DNA from: an uncultured Clostridia bacterium | Lineage (GTDB): Bacteria; Bacillota; Clostridia; Oscillospirales; Oscillospiraceae | DNA length: 49,813 nt | Reading direction: 5' to 3' | Assembly (NCBI GenBank): GCA_947173485.1 | Contig: CAMWFH010000020.1 | Location: 1 to 49,813 of the forward strand | Shown here: piece after piece, positions 8,770 through 17,635 of the stretch | Layout: each line of letters opens with the position of its first letter | How positions within the stretch are numbered: position 1 is the first letter of the stretch | Translations under genes and position numbers: made by a program | The notes under the pieces: model-generated | Seen by the model: the letters and a program-made list of their open reading frames with translations, nothing else | The model's database searches: none | What the model was told of the DNA's origin: nothing

Positions 8770-10101
8770 ATGGAATTGGAAAATAGGGAGAGCCGCTACC
8801 GTTTCAAGGGCGGCCAGCGGGCTGTCCTGCTCTTTCTGGGGCTGCTGATGCTGTGCCTGACCGCCTTCAGCGTCTGGGGCGCCCTCCAGAGCGGGCAGCA
8901 GAAGAGCAGCATCGCCGGCGGCTCCGGCCGGTTCGATGCCTACCATGCCAGCGAGAGCCGGGCGTATCTGGACTTCATCATGCTCAGCGACAGCTTCACC
9001 GCCTCCCCCTACGGGAAGGACCAGGGGATGTTCGTCCTGTTCGACCCCTACGGCGGGATGTACCTGGCCTGCCTGCCGGCGGACGCGCCCTATACCTATG
9101 AGGACATCTATGACTATACTTTCGGCGTCACCGACGACCTGCCCGAGATCGCCCGGGTCACCGGCTATCCGGTGGCGATCGGGGAGGAGCTGCGGGACGC
9201 GGCCATCGACTACCTGAACGAGGTCTACTATGACGAGGCGTACCTGACCGCCGGGAACTTCTCCGAGGAGCTTGGCGACTACTATCTGGACACCGCCCAC
9301 ACCCCGGACCCCGGCACCGGGGCCCTGGTGTGGATCCTCCTGGCCGTGGCCAGCGCGGTCCTGGCCCTAGTGTTCTTCCTGCTCCAGGGCAAAAAAAAGC
9401 GCCCGGAGGGCGAGGCCACCCTGGGGCAGCGGATGAGCGGGAACTATTCGATCCAGCTGGGCCGGCGGGACGCCATGATGGACGCCGCCATCGACCTGTC
9501 CCGGCAGATCTCGTCACAGCCCCGGCCCTCTTCGGCGTCCACTGATCCCTCCTCGTCGATCCCCTCCTGGAGCGACAGGGGCCCGGATTGGGACTCCAGC
9601 GACAGCCCCAACGCCCCCCAGGGCCAGGACCCCTGGGATACCGGCAGCGGGAACGGCAGGGCCGGCAACACGGCGGCTGGGTCCTTAGGGGCCCTGCTGG
9701 GGGCCTTGGCCGGCGGCGTGCTGTGGGTGATCATCTACCAGCTGGGCTTTATCGCCGGTCTGGCCAGCCTGGCCAGCGTGACGCTGTCCCTGTCCCTCTA
9801 CCAGAAGTTCTCCGGCAAGCTGGATAAGAAGGGGATCTTCCTCTCCGTGATCTTCTCCCTGGCGGCGATGGTGCTGGCCAATGTGATCGCCTATGTCCTC
9901 TCTATCTGCAGCGCCTGGGACTGGGAGGTCAGCCCCTTCACGGTCCTGCTACGCTTCGGTGAGATCATGTCCAGAGCGGGCGCCTGGGGCGGCTTTGCCG
10001 GCGACCTGGTGATCGGCATCCTGCTGGGGGCCTTCTCCACCTGGAGCGTGATCACCCAGTCCCTCCAGGATATCCGCCGCCACAAGCGGAACAGGCGCTG
10101 A
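8770..10101 (+). CDS. Membrane protein of unknown function
   Basis: 443 aa, no family recognised. Predicted TM1 lies at residues 18-38. An acidic extracytoplasmic region follows (~40-183; Tyr/Asp-rich, e.g. DAPYTYEDIYDYTFGV), then TM2 at 185-206, a cytoplasmic Ser/Pro/Asp-rich low-complexity linker (~235-300), and about four further hydrophobic segments to the C-terminus. The tail is strongly basic (RRHKRNRR). Start chosen at the ATG behind GAGGTG (8-bp spacing). It is monocistronic: it has its own promoter and a hairpin terminator shared with the convergent spoVAC. The N-terminal half looks like a sensor-type domain tethered to the membrane, but this is only an impression from topology. Confidence 0.8.
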   Translation: MELENRESRYRFKGGQRAVLLFLGLLMLCLTAFSVWGALQSGQQKSSIAGGSGRFDAYHASESRAYLDFIMLSDSFTASPYGKDQGMFVLFDPYGGMYLACLPADAPYTYEDIYDYTFGVTDDLPEIARVTGYPVAIGEELRDAAIDYLNEVYYDEAYLTAGNFSEELGDYYLDTAHTPDPGTGALVWILLAVASAVLALVFFLLQGKKKRPEGEATLGQRMSGNYSIQLGRRDAMMDAAIDLSRQISSQPRPSSASTDPSSSIPSWSDRGPDWDSSDSPNAPQGQDPWDTGSGNGRAGNTAAGSLGALLGALAGGVLWVIIYQLGFIAGLASLASVTLSLSLYQKFSGKLDKKGIFLSVIFSLAAMVLANVIAYVLSICSAWDWEVSPFTVLLRFGEIMSRAGAWGGFAGDLVIGILLGAFSTWSVITQSLQDIRRHKRNRR

Positions 10102-10118
10102 GGGGCCCTATATAGAGG

Positions 10119-10155
10119 GCCAGGGGGGCATCTGACGCCCCCCTGGCCTCCCCCT
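10119..10155. terminator. Hairpin between the membrane protein gene and spoVAC
   Basis: Stem GGCCAGGGGGGC / GCCCCCCTGGCC around a six-base loop, between two converging genes. T-runs are short, so efficiency is uncertain. Confidence 0.6.
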
Positions 10156-10589
10156 TAGAGCAGCAGCAGGACCACCCCGTACACCGCCGCCGCGGCGCAG
10201 CCGAACACGATGACCGGCCCGGCCACGGTGAACATCTTGGCCGCCATGCCGGTGACCAGGCCCTCGCTCTTGAAGTCGATGGCGGGGGACACCACCGCGT
10301 TGGCGAAGCCGGTGACCGGCACCAGGGTGCCCGCACCGCCGAAGCGGGCGATCTTGTTGTAGAGGTTCAGCCCTGTCAGCAGGGCGCTGAGGGCGACCAG
10401 TACGATCGTGGTGGCGGTGGAGGCATCGTCCCGGTGGAGGCCCTGGGCCATAAACAGGTCCAGCAGCCCCTGCCCCACTACGCAGATGGCCCCGCCGATC
10501 AGGAAGGCCAGCAGCGTATCCTTCACGATGGGCGACTTCTTCGCTTTCTGGGCCACATAGTCCTGGTATTCCTGGTTGGTCATATTCAT
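10155..10589 (-). CDS. spoVAC: Stage V sporulation protein AC (SpoVAC)
   Basis: Small integral membrane protein (144 aa) of the SpoVA channel that moves Ca-dipicolinate into the forespore and releases it at germination. The family signature is clear: an N-terminal YQDYVAQKAKKSPIVKD segment, several hydrophobic helices, and the conserved GTLVPVTGFANAVVSPAID and FKSEGLVTGMAAKMF blocks. The start at the ATG 10587-10589 follows AAGGAG. Its usual partners (spoVAD, spoVAE) are not adjacent, so it stands alone here. It implies an endospore former and is expected under forespore sigma-G control, but I did not see a convincing sigma-G promoter. Confidence 0.93.
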   Translation of the reverse strand: MNMTNQEYQDYVAQKAKKSPIVKDTLLAFLIGGAICVVGQGLLDLFMAQGLHRDDASTATTIVLVALSALLTGLNLYNKIARFGGAGTLVPVTGFANAVVSPAIDFKSEGLVTGMAAKMFTVAGPVIVFGCAAAAVYGVVLLLL

Positions 10590-10671
10590 GGCGCATCACT
10601 CCTTCCGGGGTAGTATCTCCCCAGGAGGCGGGTCTATGCGCCGGACTTTATTTTGAGGAGGCCAAAGCGCC

Positions 10672-11877
10672 ATGAAAAAAGAAAAACGGCCTTTGGGACT
10701 GTACCTTCACTTCCCCTTTTGCAGGAGCAAATGCATCTACTGTGATTTCTACTCCCTCACGGGCCGGGAGGCGGACATGGACCGCTACTGCCAGGCCCTG
10801 GCCGCCCACCTGACCGAGACCGCCCCCCACGCTGCCGGCCACCAGGTGGACACCGTCTACTTCGGCGGCGGCACCCCCAGCCTGCTGGGGGCCAAGCGGC
10901 TGGCGGGACTGGCCAAGGTCATCAAAAAGCAGTTCGATGTGGCGAAAGATGTAGAGTGGACCCTGGAGGCCAACCCGGAGAGCTGTCAGGATGTCGGGGA
11001 GCTCAAGCGCCTGCGGCGGGCCGGGTTCGACCGGATCTCCCTGGGGGTCCAGTCCGCCCGGGACAGCGAGCTGAAGGATCTGGGCCGCATCCACACCTTC
11101 CGCCAGGCGGTGGACGCCGTGGCGGCGGCCCGGAAGGCGGGGTTCAAAAATCTGTCCTTGGACCTGATGTACGGCCTGCCGGGGCAGAGCCTGGCCGGCT
11201 GGCGCTTCACGTTGGAGAAGGCCCTGGCCCTCCGGCCGGAGCATCTCTCCTGCTACGGCCTCACCCCGGTGGAGGAGACGCCCCTCTGGGGCCGGCGGGA
11301 CGTGCTGCCCAATGACAAGGCCCAGTCAGCCCAGTACCTGGCGGCGGTGGAGCTGCTGGAGGCGGCGGGGTACGAGCAGTATGAGATCTCCAACTTCGCC
11401 AAGCCCGGCTTTGCCAGCCGGCACAACCGGAAATACTGGCGCTTGGAGGAGTATGCCGGCTTCGGCCCTGGGGCCCACAGCGACTTTGGCCATGTCCGCT
11501 ACGCCTATGGCCGGGACTTAGACGGCTATATCAAAGGCGTGCTGGAGGGGGGGCTGACGGTGGAGGAGAGCCAGACCATCCCCCCGGAGCGGCGGGACAC
11601 GGAGTATATCATGCTAGCCCTGCGGACCGCCGAGGGCATCGACGCCGCCGTGTTCTCCAACCGGTACCGTCAGCGGTTCGAGCCCCTGGCGAAGGAGCTG
11701 GCGCTGATGTCCAAGTCCGGCCTGGCGGTGGAGACCGTGCCCGGCCACTGGCGGCTGACCCCCAAGGGGTTCCTGGTGTCCAACGCGGTGATCAGCCGGC
11801 TGTGGGCCGTTATGGAGGAGGAGAAGCACCGCCGGGCGGAGGCCGCCGCCAGAGGGGACTACCGCATCATCCCCTAA
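10672..11877 (+). CDS. hemW: Radical SAM heme chaperone HemW (coproporphyrinogen oxidase-like)
   Basis: Cytoplasmic radical SAM protein (401 aa). The cluster motif is CRSKCIYC (Cys17, Cys21, Cys24) followed by DFYSLTG, with FGGGTPSLL and EANPES as in the HemN/HemW family. The extra HemN N-terminal region is absent, and the C-terminal HemN_C domain (NRKYWRLEEYAGFGPGAHS onward) is present. That combination and the length fit HemW, a heme-binding chaperone that delivers heme to respiratory enzymes, rather than true HemN. The start ATG follows GAGGAGG. The gene is single, with a strong terminator 20 bp after the stop. Confidence 0.93.
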   Translation: MKKEKRPLGLYLHFPFCRSKCIYCDFYSLTGREADMDRYCQALAAHLTETAPHAAGHQVDTVYFGGGTPSLLGAKRLAGLAKVIKKQFDVAKDVEWTLEANPESCQDVGELKRLRRAGFDRISLGVQSARDSELKDLGRIHTFRQAVDAVAAARKAGFKNLSLDLMYGLPGQSLAGWRFTLEKALALRPEHLSCYGLTPVEETPLWGRRDVLPNDKAQSAQYLAAVELLEAAGYEQYEISNFAKPGFASRHNRKYWRLEEYAGFGPGAHSDFGHVRYAYGRDLDGYIKGVLEGGLTVEESQTIPPERRDTEYIMLALRTAEGIDAAVFSNRYRQRFEPLAKELALMSKSGLAVETVPGHWRLTPKGFLVSNAVISRLWAVMEEEKHRRAEAAARGDYRIIP

Positions 11878-11898
11878 GAGCCGCTGTCTATAGACGCA

Positions 11899-11932
11899 GA
11901 GCCGCCGCCCCGGCTGGGGCGGCGGCTCCTTT
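11899..11932 (+). terminator. Terminator of hemW
   Basis: Perfect 13-bp GC stem (11899-11911 with 11916-11928), 4-base loop, then CTTTTG. Confidence 0.9.
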
Positions 11933-11959
11933 TGTTTATCGATCCGTCCTGCGGACGGC

Positions 11960-14224
11960 TCAGTTGTTCCGGTAGTAGTTGATGAGGCAGCCGTCGGCGA
12001 TGATCTGGCGCTCATCGGGGGTCAGGTCGCCGGTGGAGACGGAGACCTTCTTCACGGTGCCATCGGGCTTCACCACATAGGCATCCATGGCCTTGGCCCC
12101 CTCCAGTACCGCCTTGCGGATACCGGGGACGAACACATAGTCCTCCAGGGCGAAGTCGGCGGCGTCCTCCACCAGCAGGGGGGTCATGCCCCAGTTGATG
12201 CAGTTGGAGCGGTAGCGCTTGGTGGCGTACTCCAGGGCCAGGTTGGCCGCGGCGCCCAGCACCCGCTGGCAGGAGGCGGCCTGCTCACGGGCGGAGCCGT
12301 CGCCGGGCTTGTTGGCGTAGATGGTGGAGCCGATAACGGTCTTGGCGGGATCCACGGCCACCACCTTCTCCAAGGCGGCGTAGACGGCCTTCACCTCGTC
12401 GGGCAGGTCCTTGCCGGCCTCCCGGTCCAGCTCCACGGCATGGACGGCCTTGGCCTTGCCCACATAGGCCGGGTCCTTCCGGGACAGAGCGAACTCCGCC
12501 AGACGGAGGGGATTGGACCGGTAGGAGGAGGTCTCGCCGGAGGGGATCAGCTCGTCAGTGGTGGTGACGGGGTCGGTGATGTAGGAGACCACCTTCAGCA
12601 GCAGGTCCTCGGAGAGGGCGGGCTGCTCGGGCCAATCCTTGATATTGGGGCCCATCTTCAGCTCGGCTTCCGGCTCGGGCTTGCCCCAGCCGTCGTAGAC
12701 CCGCTTGTCATAGACGCTCTTGTCGAAGAAGTACACCGGTGTGCCGTACTGCACGTCCAGCTCGGTGGCGGCGGTGAGCCGGCCGCCGTTGATGGCGGTG
12801 GCGGCGATGGACCGGGCATCCATCAGGGCCACGCCGGCCATCTGGCCCTCGCCGGGCTTGGAGCCCTCCCGGTTGGGGAAGTTGCGGGTGGTGTGGCGGA
12901 TGGAGAACTCGCCGTTGGCGGGGGTGTCGCCGGCGCCGAAGCAGGGGCCGCAGAAGCACTCCCGGACGATCGCGCCGGCGGCGGCGATATCGGTCAGGGC
13001 GCCGCTCTTCATCAACTGGAGGTAGGCGGGCATGGAGCCGGGGTAGACGCTCATGGTGAACGCGCCGTTGCCGCAGCTGCGGCCCCGGAGGATGTCCGCC
13101 ACGGCGCAGAGGTTGTCGAAGGTGCCGCCGGAGCAGCCGGCCACCAGGCCCTGGTCCACCCAGATCTCTCCGCCCCGGACCTTGCTCACAAGATCCAGGG
13201 ACGCGCCGGTGATCTGCTTGTTGGCAGCCGCCTGGCACTCGTGGAGGATATCGGCGGCGTTGGCCTTCAGCTCGGCGATGGTCATGGTGTTGCTGGGGTG
13301 CATGGGTAGGGCGATGGTGCATTCCACCTTGCTGAGGTCCACATAGACGCACCCGTCATAGTACGCCACATCGGCGGGCTTCAGCTCCTTGTAGGCCTCG
13401 GGCCGGCCGTGGAGGGCCAGGTAGTCCTTGGTGGCCTGGTCGGTGACCCAGATGGAGGACCAGCAGGTGGTCTCGGTGGTCATGACATCGATGCCGTTGC
13501 GGTACTCGATGGGCAGGCTGGCCACGCCGGGGCCCACGAACTCCATCACCTTGTTCTTCACATAGCCGTTCTTATACACCGCGCCGATGATGCTGAGGGC
13601 CACGTCCTGGGGGCCCACGCCGGTCTGGGGCTTGCCGTCCAGGTAGATGGCGATCACGCCGGGGCGGGCCACGTCATAGGTCCGGCCCACCAGCTGCTTG
13701 GCCAGCTCGCCGCCGCCCTCGCCCACGGCCAGGGTGCCCAGAGCGCCGTAGCGGGTGTGGCTGTCGGAGCCCAAGATCATCCGGCCGCAGCCGGCCATCA
13801 TCTCCCGGTTGTAGCTGTGGATGACGGCCATATTGGTGGGGACATAGATGCCGCCGTACTTGTGGGCGGCGGAGAGGGCGAACATATGGTCGTCCTCGTT
13901 GATGGTGCCGCCCACGGCGCACAGGGAGTTGTGGCAGTTGGTCAGCACATAGGGCATGGGGAACTCCTTCATGCCGGAGGCCCGGGCGGTCTGGATGATG
14001 CCCACATAGGTGATATCATGGCTGGTCAGGCTGTCGAAGCGCATACGGAGGGCGTCCATGTCCTCCACGGTGTTGTGGGCCTGAAGGATGCTGTAGGCGA
14101 TGGTGCCCTTGGCCCCCTCCGCCGGGGTGACGCTCCGCCCGCACAGGCCGGGCAGCGCCGCCGCGTCGGTCACGATCTCCTTGCCGTTTACGAGATAGAT
14201 GCCGCTTTCATACAGTTTTACCAT
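11960..14224 (-). CDS. Aconitase-family hydratase, YbhJ-like
   Basis: Iron-sulfur hydro-lyase of the aconitase superfamily, 754 aa, close to the length of E. coli YbhJ. The family motif GSDSHTRYGALG lies at 152-163. The [4Fe-4S] ligands are visible as Cys364 (VAGCSGG) and Cys425/Cys428 (CFCGPCFGAGD). The swivel domain with the substrate-binding YRSNCINWG is C-terminal. The start is the ATG 14222-14224 behind AAAGGGA. It is the last gene of a leftward operon with a MatC-like carrier and a DUF6282-type hydrolase. That context suggests a dedicated catabolic substrate, probably a tricarboxylate or dicarboxylate analogue, rather than the TCA-cycle aconitase. Substrate unknown. Confidence 0.88.
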   Translation of the reverse strand: MVKLYESGIYLVNGKEIVTDAAALPGLCGRSVTPAEGAKGTIAYSILQAHNTVEDMDALRMRFDSLTSHDITYVGIIQTARASGMKEFPMPYVLTNCHNSLCAVGGTINEDDHMFALSAAHKYGGIYVPTNMAVIHSYNREMMAGCGRMILGSDSHTRYGALGTLAVGEGGGELAKQLVGRTYDVARPGVIAIYLDGKPQTGVGPQDVALSIIGAVYKNGYVKNKVMEFVGPGVASLPIEYRNGIDVMTTETTCWSSIWVTDQATKDYLALHGRPEAYKELKPADVAYYDGCVYVDLSKVECTIALPMHPSNTMTIAELKANAADILHECQAAANKQITGASLDLVSKVRGGEIWVDQGLVAGCSGGTFDNLCAVADILRGRSCGNGAFTMSVYPGSMPAYLQLMKSGALTDIAAAGAIVRECFCGPCFGAGDTPANGEFSIRHTTRNFPNREGSKPGEGQMAGVALMDARSIAATAINGGRLTAATELDVQYGTPVYFFDKSVYDKRVYDGWGKPEPEAELKMGPNIKDWPEQPALSEDLLLKVVSYITDPVTTTDELIPSGETSSYRSNPLRLAEFALSRKDPAYVGKAKAVHAVELDREAGKDLPDEVKAVYAALEKVVAVDPAKTVIGSTIYANKPGDGSAREQAASCQRVLGAAANLALEYATKRYRSNCINWGMTPLLVEDAADFALEDYVFVPGIRKAVLEGAKAMDAYVVKPDGTVKKVSVSTGDLTPDERQIIADGCLINYYRNN

Positions 14225-14280
14225 TGTGCTCGTCCCTTTCTGATTTTCATGATAGGATAAAATGAGAGGTTCGGATATCC

Positions 14281-14312
14281 GCCGCCCCTCCCCCGGTGGG
14301 GGGAGGGACGGC
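14281..14312 (-). other. Strong intercistronic hairpin between carrier and aconitase genes
   Basis: GC-rich stem of about 13 bp lying inside the operon, without a following T-run. It could act as an mRNA-processing or stabilising structure or a partial terminator that lowers expression of the aconitase gene relative to the carrier. Confidence 0.5.
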
Positions 14313-14332
14313 ACAATGGGATCAGATCTGCA

Positions 14333-15646
14333 TCACAGGATCATAGCCACGATCAGGTTGTAGACGGCGCAGCAGACCACGCTGATGGGCACCGCCACGA
14401 AGAGGAGACGGTTGAACAGGGTGTCCCGCTCCTCCTCCTTGCCGCAGGAGCCCAGGATCAGGCTGCCGCCGGAGGAGAAGGGGCTGATGGCGCTGCTCTG
14501 GGCGCCCAGGATGGTGCAGGCGAAGAGGACGGCGGGGTTCAGGCCGGTGGAGACCGCCAGGGCGGGGATCAGCGGGAACAGGGCCGGGCACACCACGCCG
14601 GTGGTGGAGCTGAAGAAGCTCATGAAGGCGCCTACCAGGCTGAAGGCGATGGGGATCAGGGCCTTGGGCACGTTGGAGCCGATCCAGGCGGACAGGGCAT
14701 CGATGGTGCCGGCCTTCACGGCCACAGCGATCAGCATACCGGCGCCGGCGATCATCAGGATGGTGTTCCAGGGCACCTTGGCAATGACTTCCTTCTGGGG
14801 GGCCAGCTTCAGCAGCAGGGCGATCACGGTGAAGACCATGGCCACCAGGCCCACGTCGATCTTACCGCTGATGGAGGCGATGATCGCCACGTTGGGCAGG
14901 AACATCTTGAGCAGGGGGAAGATCAGGACCAGCAGCATCATGATGAGCATCAGGTTCAGAGTGGTGCGCTGCTTGGGATCGAAGGCATCGGGCTTCTTGA
15001 AGGTGACGCCCTTGCCGATCTCCCGGTTGGCCTTGATGGCGAAGCGGAAGATGGTGATCAGGATCAGGGAGAACACGATCGCCAGGGCAAAGACCTTCAT
15101 CTCCTCGGAGAAGGTGTCGGGGGCGGTGAGGCTGGGCTCCGCCTCATAGGCGGTGTCCATCAGTCCCCGGAACACCACGCCCAGGGCGCCTGTGGGGAAG
15201 TTCCCTCCTGCCAGCGCGCCGCAGTTGATCGCTACCGCGCCGGTGAGCTTATCCATCTTGGACTCCTCGCAGATGGCCAGGGTGATGGGGGCCAGGAAGG
15301 CCAGGACGGTGAAGTAGGCCGCGCCCATGACGGAGAGGATCACCGCCACGAAGAACAGGGCGAAGGGCAGCAGGCCCGGGAAAGCCCGGCAGGCATACAG
15401 CAGGGAGGAGGACAGCTTCTCCAGGGTGCCGTTGGCCGCCGCGAAGTTGTAGAACAGAGACACGGCGATGATGACGAACATGGTGGAGGTGGGCCAGGAG
15501 GCGATCAGCTCCTTGGTCTTCAGCCCCATGCCGAAGCACCCGATCAGGTAGGCAAAGGCGATACAGAAGAAACCGGTATTGATCTTGGTCTTATAGCCCA
15601 GGACCACCGCCAGGGCGATCGATGCGATGATGATGACACTCAGCAT
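14333..15646 (-). CDS. MatC/SLC13-like dicarboxylate carrier
   Basis: Integral membrane transporter (437 aa) with about 12 hydrophobic segments in two halves, of the ion-transporter superfamily. The N-terminus (YKTKINTGFFCIAFAYLIG ... KTKELIASWPTSTMFVII) matches the MatC N-terminal type found in malonate/dicarboxylate carriers. The half-loop motif FFSSTTGVVCPALFPLIPAL and the AISPFSSGGSLIL segment are consistent with SLC13-like anion binding. The ATG at 15644-15646 follows GGAGAG. It lies between the hydrolase and the aconitase-like hydratase, so it probably imports their substrate. Exact ligand unknown. Confidence 0.85.
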   Translation of the reverse strand: MLSVIIIASIALAVVLGYKTKINTGFFCIAFAYLIGCFGMGLKTKELIASWPTSTMFVIIAVSLFYNFAAANGTLEKLSSSLLYACRAFPGLLPFALFFVAVILSVMGAAYFTVLAFLAPITLAICEESKMDKLTGAVAINCGALAGGNFPTGALGVVFRGLMDTAYEAEPSLTAPDTFSEEMKVFALAIVFSLILITIFRFAIKANREIGKGVTFKKPDAFDPKQRTTLNLMLIMMLLVLIFPLLKMFLPNVAIIASISGKIDVGLVAMVFTVIALLLKLAPQKEVIAKVPWNTILMIAGAGMLIAVAVKAGTIDALSAWIGSNVPKALIPIAFSLVGAFMSFFSSTTGVVCPALFPLIPALAVSTGLNPAVLFACTILGAQSSAISPFSSGGSLILGSCGKEEERDTLFNRLLFVAVPISVVCCAVYNLIVAMIL

Positions 15647-15674
15647 ATGTACTCTCCTTCTCTCTCTTCCCCGC

Positions 15675-16535
15675 TCACGCCAGGCCCAGCAGGCGGGAGG
15701 GGATGGTGCGGGTCATGTGGTAGACCTGCTCCTCGGGGATGCCGTGGTCCACCAGGTACTGCATATACATCTGCATGGCGATCTCCCAGTGGGGGTTCTC
15801 GGTCTGGCCGCCGTCGGTGTCCACCATGACGTGCTCATAGCCCACGGCCTTGATGACCTCCAGGTTGTCGGGCAGGTTGCTCTTGTACTTGCCGCCGCCC
15901 ATGTTCTGGGCGAAGCAGCGCTCCAGGACCACGTCGTAATCCTTCACGATGCGCAGCTGGTCCTCCAGGCTCATGTCCACCACCCACCACTCGGGATGGG
16001 TGACCACGATGTTCTTCACACCGGCCTTCCGGGCGGCCTCCACCACGACGAAGGCCTCCTCCGGGGAGACGTGGGCGGTGCCCAGAACGGCGTTGTGGTC
16101 GTTGATCAGCTTGAAGATGTCCACCAGCTCCGGGACCACCTTGCCGTCTACCACCACATCCACCCCAGCGGCGGGGTCCTGCTTCATCTTGATCATGTGG
16201 TTCTTCGCGGAGGCGGTGGGCAGCCAGACCACCTTGGCCCCCAGCTTCAGGGCCACCTCTACGGCCTTGGGGTTGATGCCGCCGACTACCTTGTTCAGGG
16301 TGATGCTGCCGAACATGGTGAAGTCGTTGTCCCCGCCGTGGACGATCTGATTGTGCCGGTTGCAGAGATAGGCCCGGTCCATGGTGGTGCCCTGGTGGGT
16401 CTTGATGACGATGGCCCTGGCGCCGACCCGGATGCCGGCTTCCATCAGCTCCAGATCGTCATAGGCCCGCAGCCGCAGGTCGGGGTTGGTGTGGACGTGC
16501 ATGTCGATAACGCCCTTCATAGAAACTTCGCTCAT
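15675..16535 (-). CDS. DUF6282-type metal-dependent hydrolase (amidohydrolase superfamily)
   Basis: 286 aa TIM-barrel-type protein. Metal-site motifs are visible in order: DMHVHTNPD (His13, His15), IVIKTHQGTT, TAHVSPEEA, VTHPEWWVVD and VDTDGGQ. These fit the amidohydrolase superfamily and the DUF6282 set in particular. The start is the ATG 16533-16535; a GTG eleven codons upstream has no better ribosome binding site. It is the first gene of the three-gene operon opposite a LysR regulator. It may open a lactone or amide ring, or hydrolyse an ester, to yield the acid handled by the downstream hydratase. That is inference; no member of this exact context is known to me with a defined substrate. 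Confidence 0.82.
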   Translation of the reverse strand: MSEVSMKGVIDMHVHTNPDLRLRAYDDLELMEAGIRVGARAIVIKTHQGTTMDRAYLCNRHNQIVHGGDNDFTMFGSITLNKVVGGINPKAVEVALKLGAKVVWLPTASAKNHMIKMKQDPAAGVDVVVDGKVVPELVDIFKLINDHNAVLGTAHVSPEEAFVVVEAARKAGVKNIVVTHPEWWVVDMSLEDQLRIVKDYDVVLERCFAQNMGGGKYKSNLPDNLEVIKAVGYEHVMVDTDGGQTENPHWEIAMQMYMQYLVDHGIPEEQVYHMTRTIPSRLLGLA

Positions 16536-16576
16536 GATCTTTTGTCGCTCCCTTCCAAAAATCTGCACTGTTTTTT

Positions 16577-16638
16577 ATGCAACCTAACAAACAAACGGAT
16601 CATTGTGGGTTGCATTTCAGTGATTATTATTGTATAGT
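16577..16638 (+). promoter_or_regulatory. LysR gene promoter with inverted-repeat operator candidate
   Basis: TTGCAT (16610-16615), 17-bp spacer, TATAGT (16633-16638). The -35 doubles as the right half of an inverted repeat ATGCAACC (16577-16584) / GGTTGCAT (16608-16615) that spans the divergent region, a plausible binding site for the LysR protein controlling both directions. Confidence 0.65.
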
Positions 16639-16714
16639 AGCAGTGTTACCCGTGGAAGTCGTGATTTCAAATGGGCGATATCGGAAAAACCGATAGCTGT
16701 GGGAGAAACTGTCT

Positions 16715-17635
16715 ATGGATATGAAAGAATTGACCTATATCGTCACCGTGGCGGAGGAGGGGAGCATCTCCAGGGCGGCAGAGAAGCTGTTCATGGCCCA
16801 GTCCAGCCTGAGCCAGGCCCTGCGGGTCTATGAGGCGGAGCTGGGCACGCCCATCTTCGTCCGCACCTCCAAGGGCGTGCGCCCCACCACGGCGGGCGAG
16901 CGGTTCATCCAGCGCGCCCGGCAGATCCTCCAGCACTACCGGATGGCCCAGAACGAGGTGTGGGACATCGTGGGGCTCCAGGGGGGCCGGGTGGAGCTGG
17001 GGATCAGCACCTTCCGGGGCCGCAACCTGCTGCCGCCGGTGCTGCGGCGGTTCCGGGCCCTCTACCCCAACGTCCACATCAATATCACCGAACAGGACAT
17101 CTTCGACCTGGAGGAGCTGGTCCAGGACGGCCTGCTGGACATCGCCATCGTGGACGCCTCCTCCGAGCGGGTGCGGGACAAGGACTTCCTCATGCGGGAC
17201 GAGGTGCTGGTGGTGGCGGTGAAGGACCACCCGGTGATGCGCTACGCAAAGAGCTGCCCCGGCGATCCGGGGCAGCTCTGGGTGGACTTTGCGGACACCG
17301 CCGCCTTTGAATATATCCTGGGCCCGCCTACCGCCATGCTGGGGCGGATCGTCCGGCGGGAGTTCCAGCGGTGCGGCCTGGAGCCGGTGGGGCAGAACGC
17401 CCACATCTCCGCCGCCTTCGCCGCCGACATGGCCCGGGCCGGCCTGGGACTGACCCTGACCTACCGCTCCGGCCTGGTCAAGGATGACAACGTGGCCTAC
17501 CTGCGCATCGGGACGGAAGGGGTCTATCTGGACCTGGCCCTGGCCTATCCCGTGGGGGAGTACCGTTCCACCGGGGCCCAGGCCCTGGGGAGGCTGTTCC
17601 AGGAGATGTACGGCACACTGCCGGCAAAGCGCTGA
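16715..17635 (+). CDS. LysR-family transcriptional regulator
   Basis: 306 aa. N-terminal winged helix-turn-helix (residues ~1-65; GSISRAAEKLFMAQSSLSQALRVYE, then GTPIFVRTSKGVRPTTAGE) and a C-terminal periplasmic-binding-like effector domain (GRVELGISTFRGRNLLP onward, ~90-300). It is divergent from the hydrolase/carrier/hydratase operon with 179 bp between them, the classic LysR arrangement, so it most likely activates that operon in response to the imported substrate. The start ATG lies 8 bp after GGGAGA. Its stop abuts the stop of tcdA, tail to tail. Confidence 0.93.
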   Translation: MDMKELTYIVTVAEEGSISRAAEKLFMAQSSLSQALRVYEAELGTPIFVRTSKGVRPTTAGERFIQRARQILQHYRMAQNEVWDIVGLQGGRVELGISTFRGRNLLPPVLRRFRALYPNVHINITEQDIFDLEELVQDGLLDIAIVDASSERVRDKDFLMRDEVLVVAVKDHPVMRYAKSCPGDPGQLWVDFADTAAFEYILGPPTAMLGRIVRREFQRCGLEPVGQNAHISAAFAADMARAGLGLTLTYRSGLVKDDNVAYLRIGTEGVYLDLALAYPVGEYRSTGAQALGRLFQEMYGTLPAKR

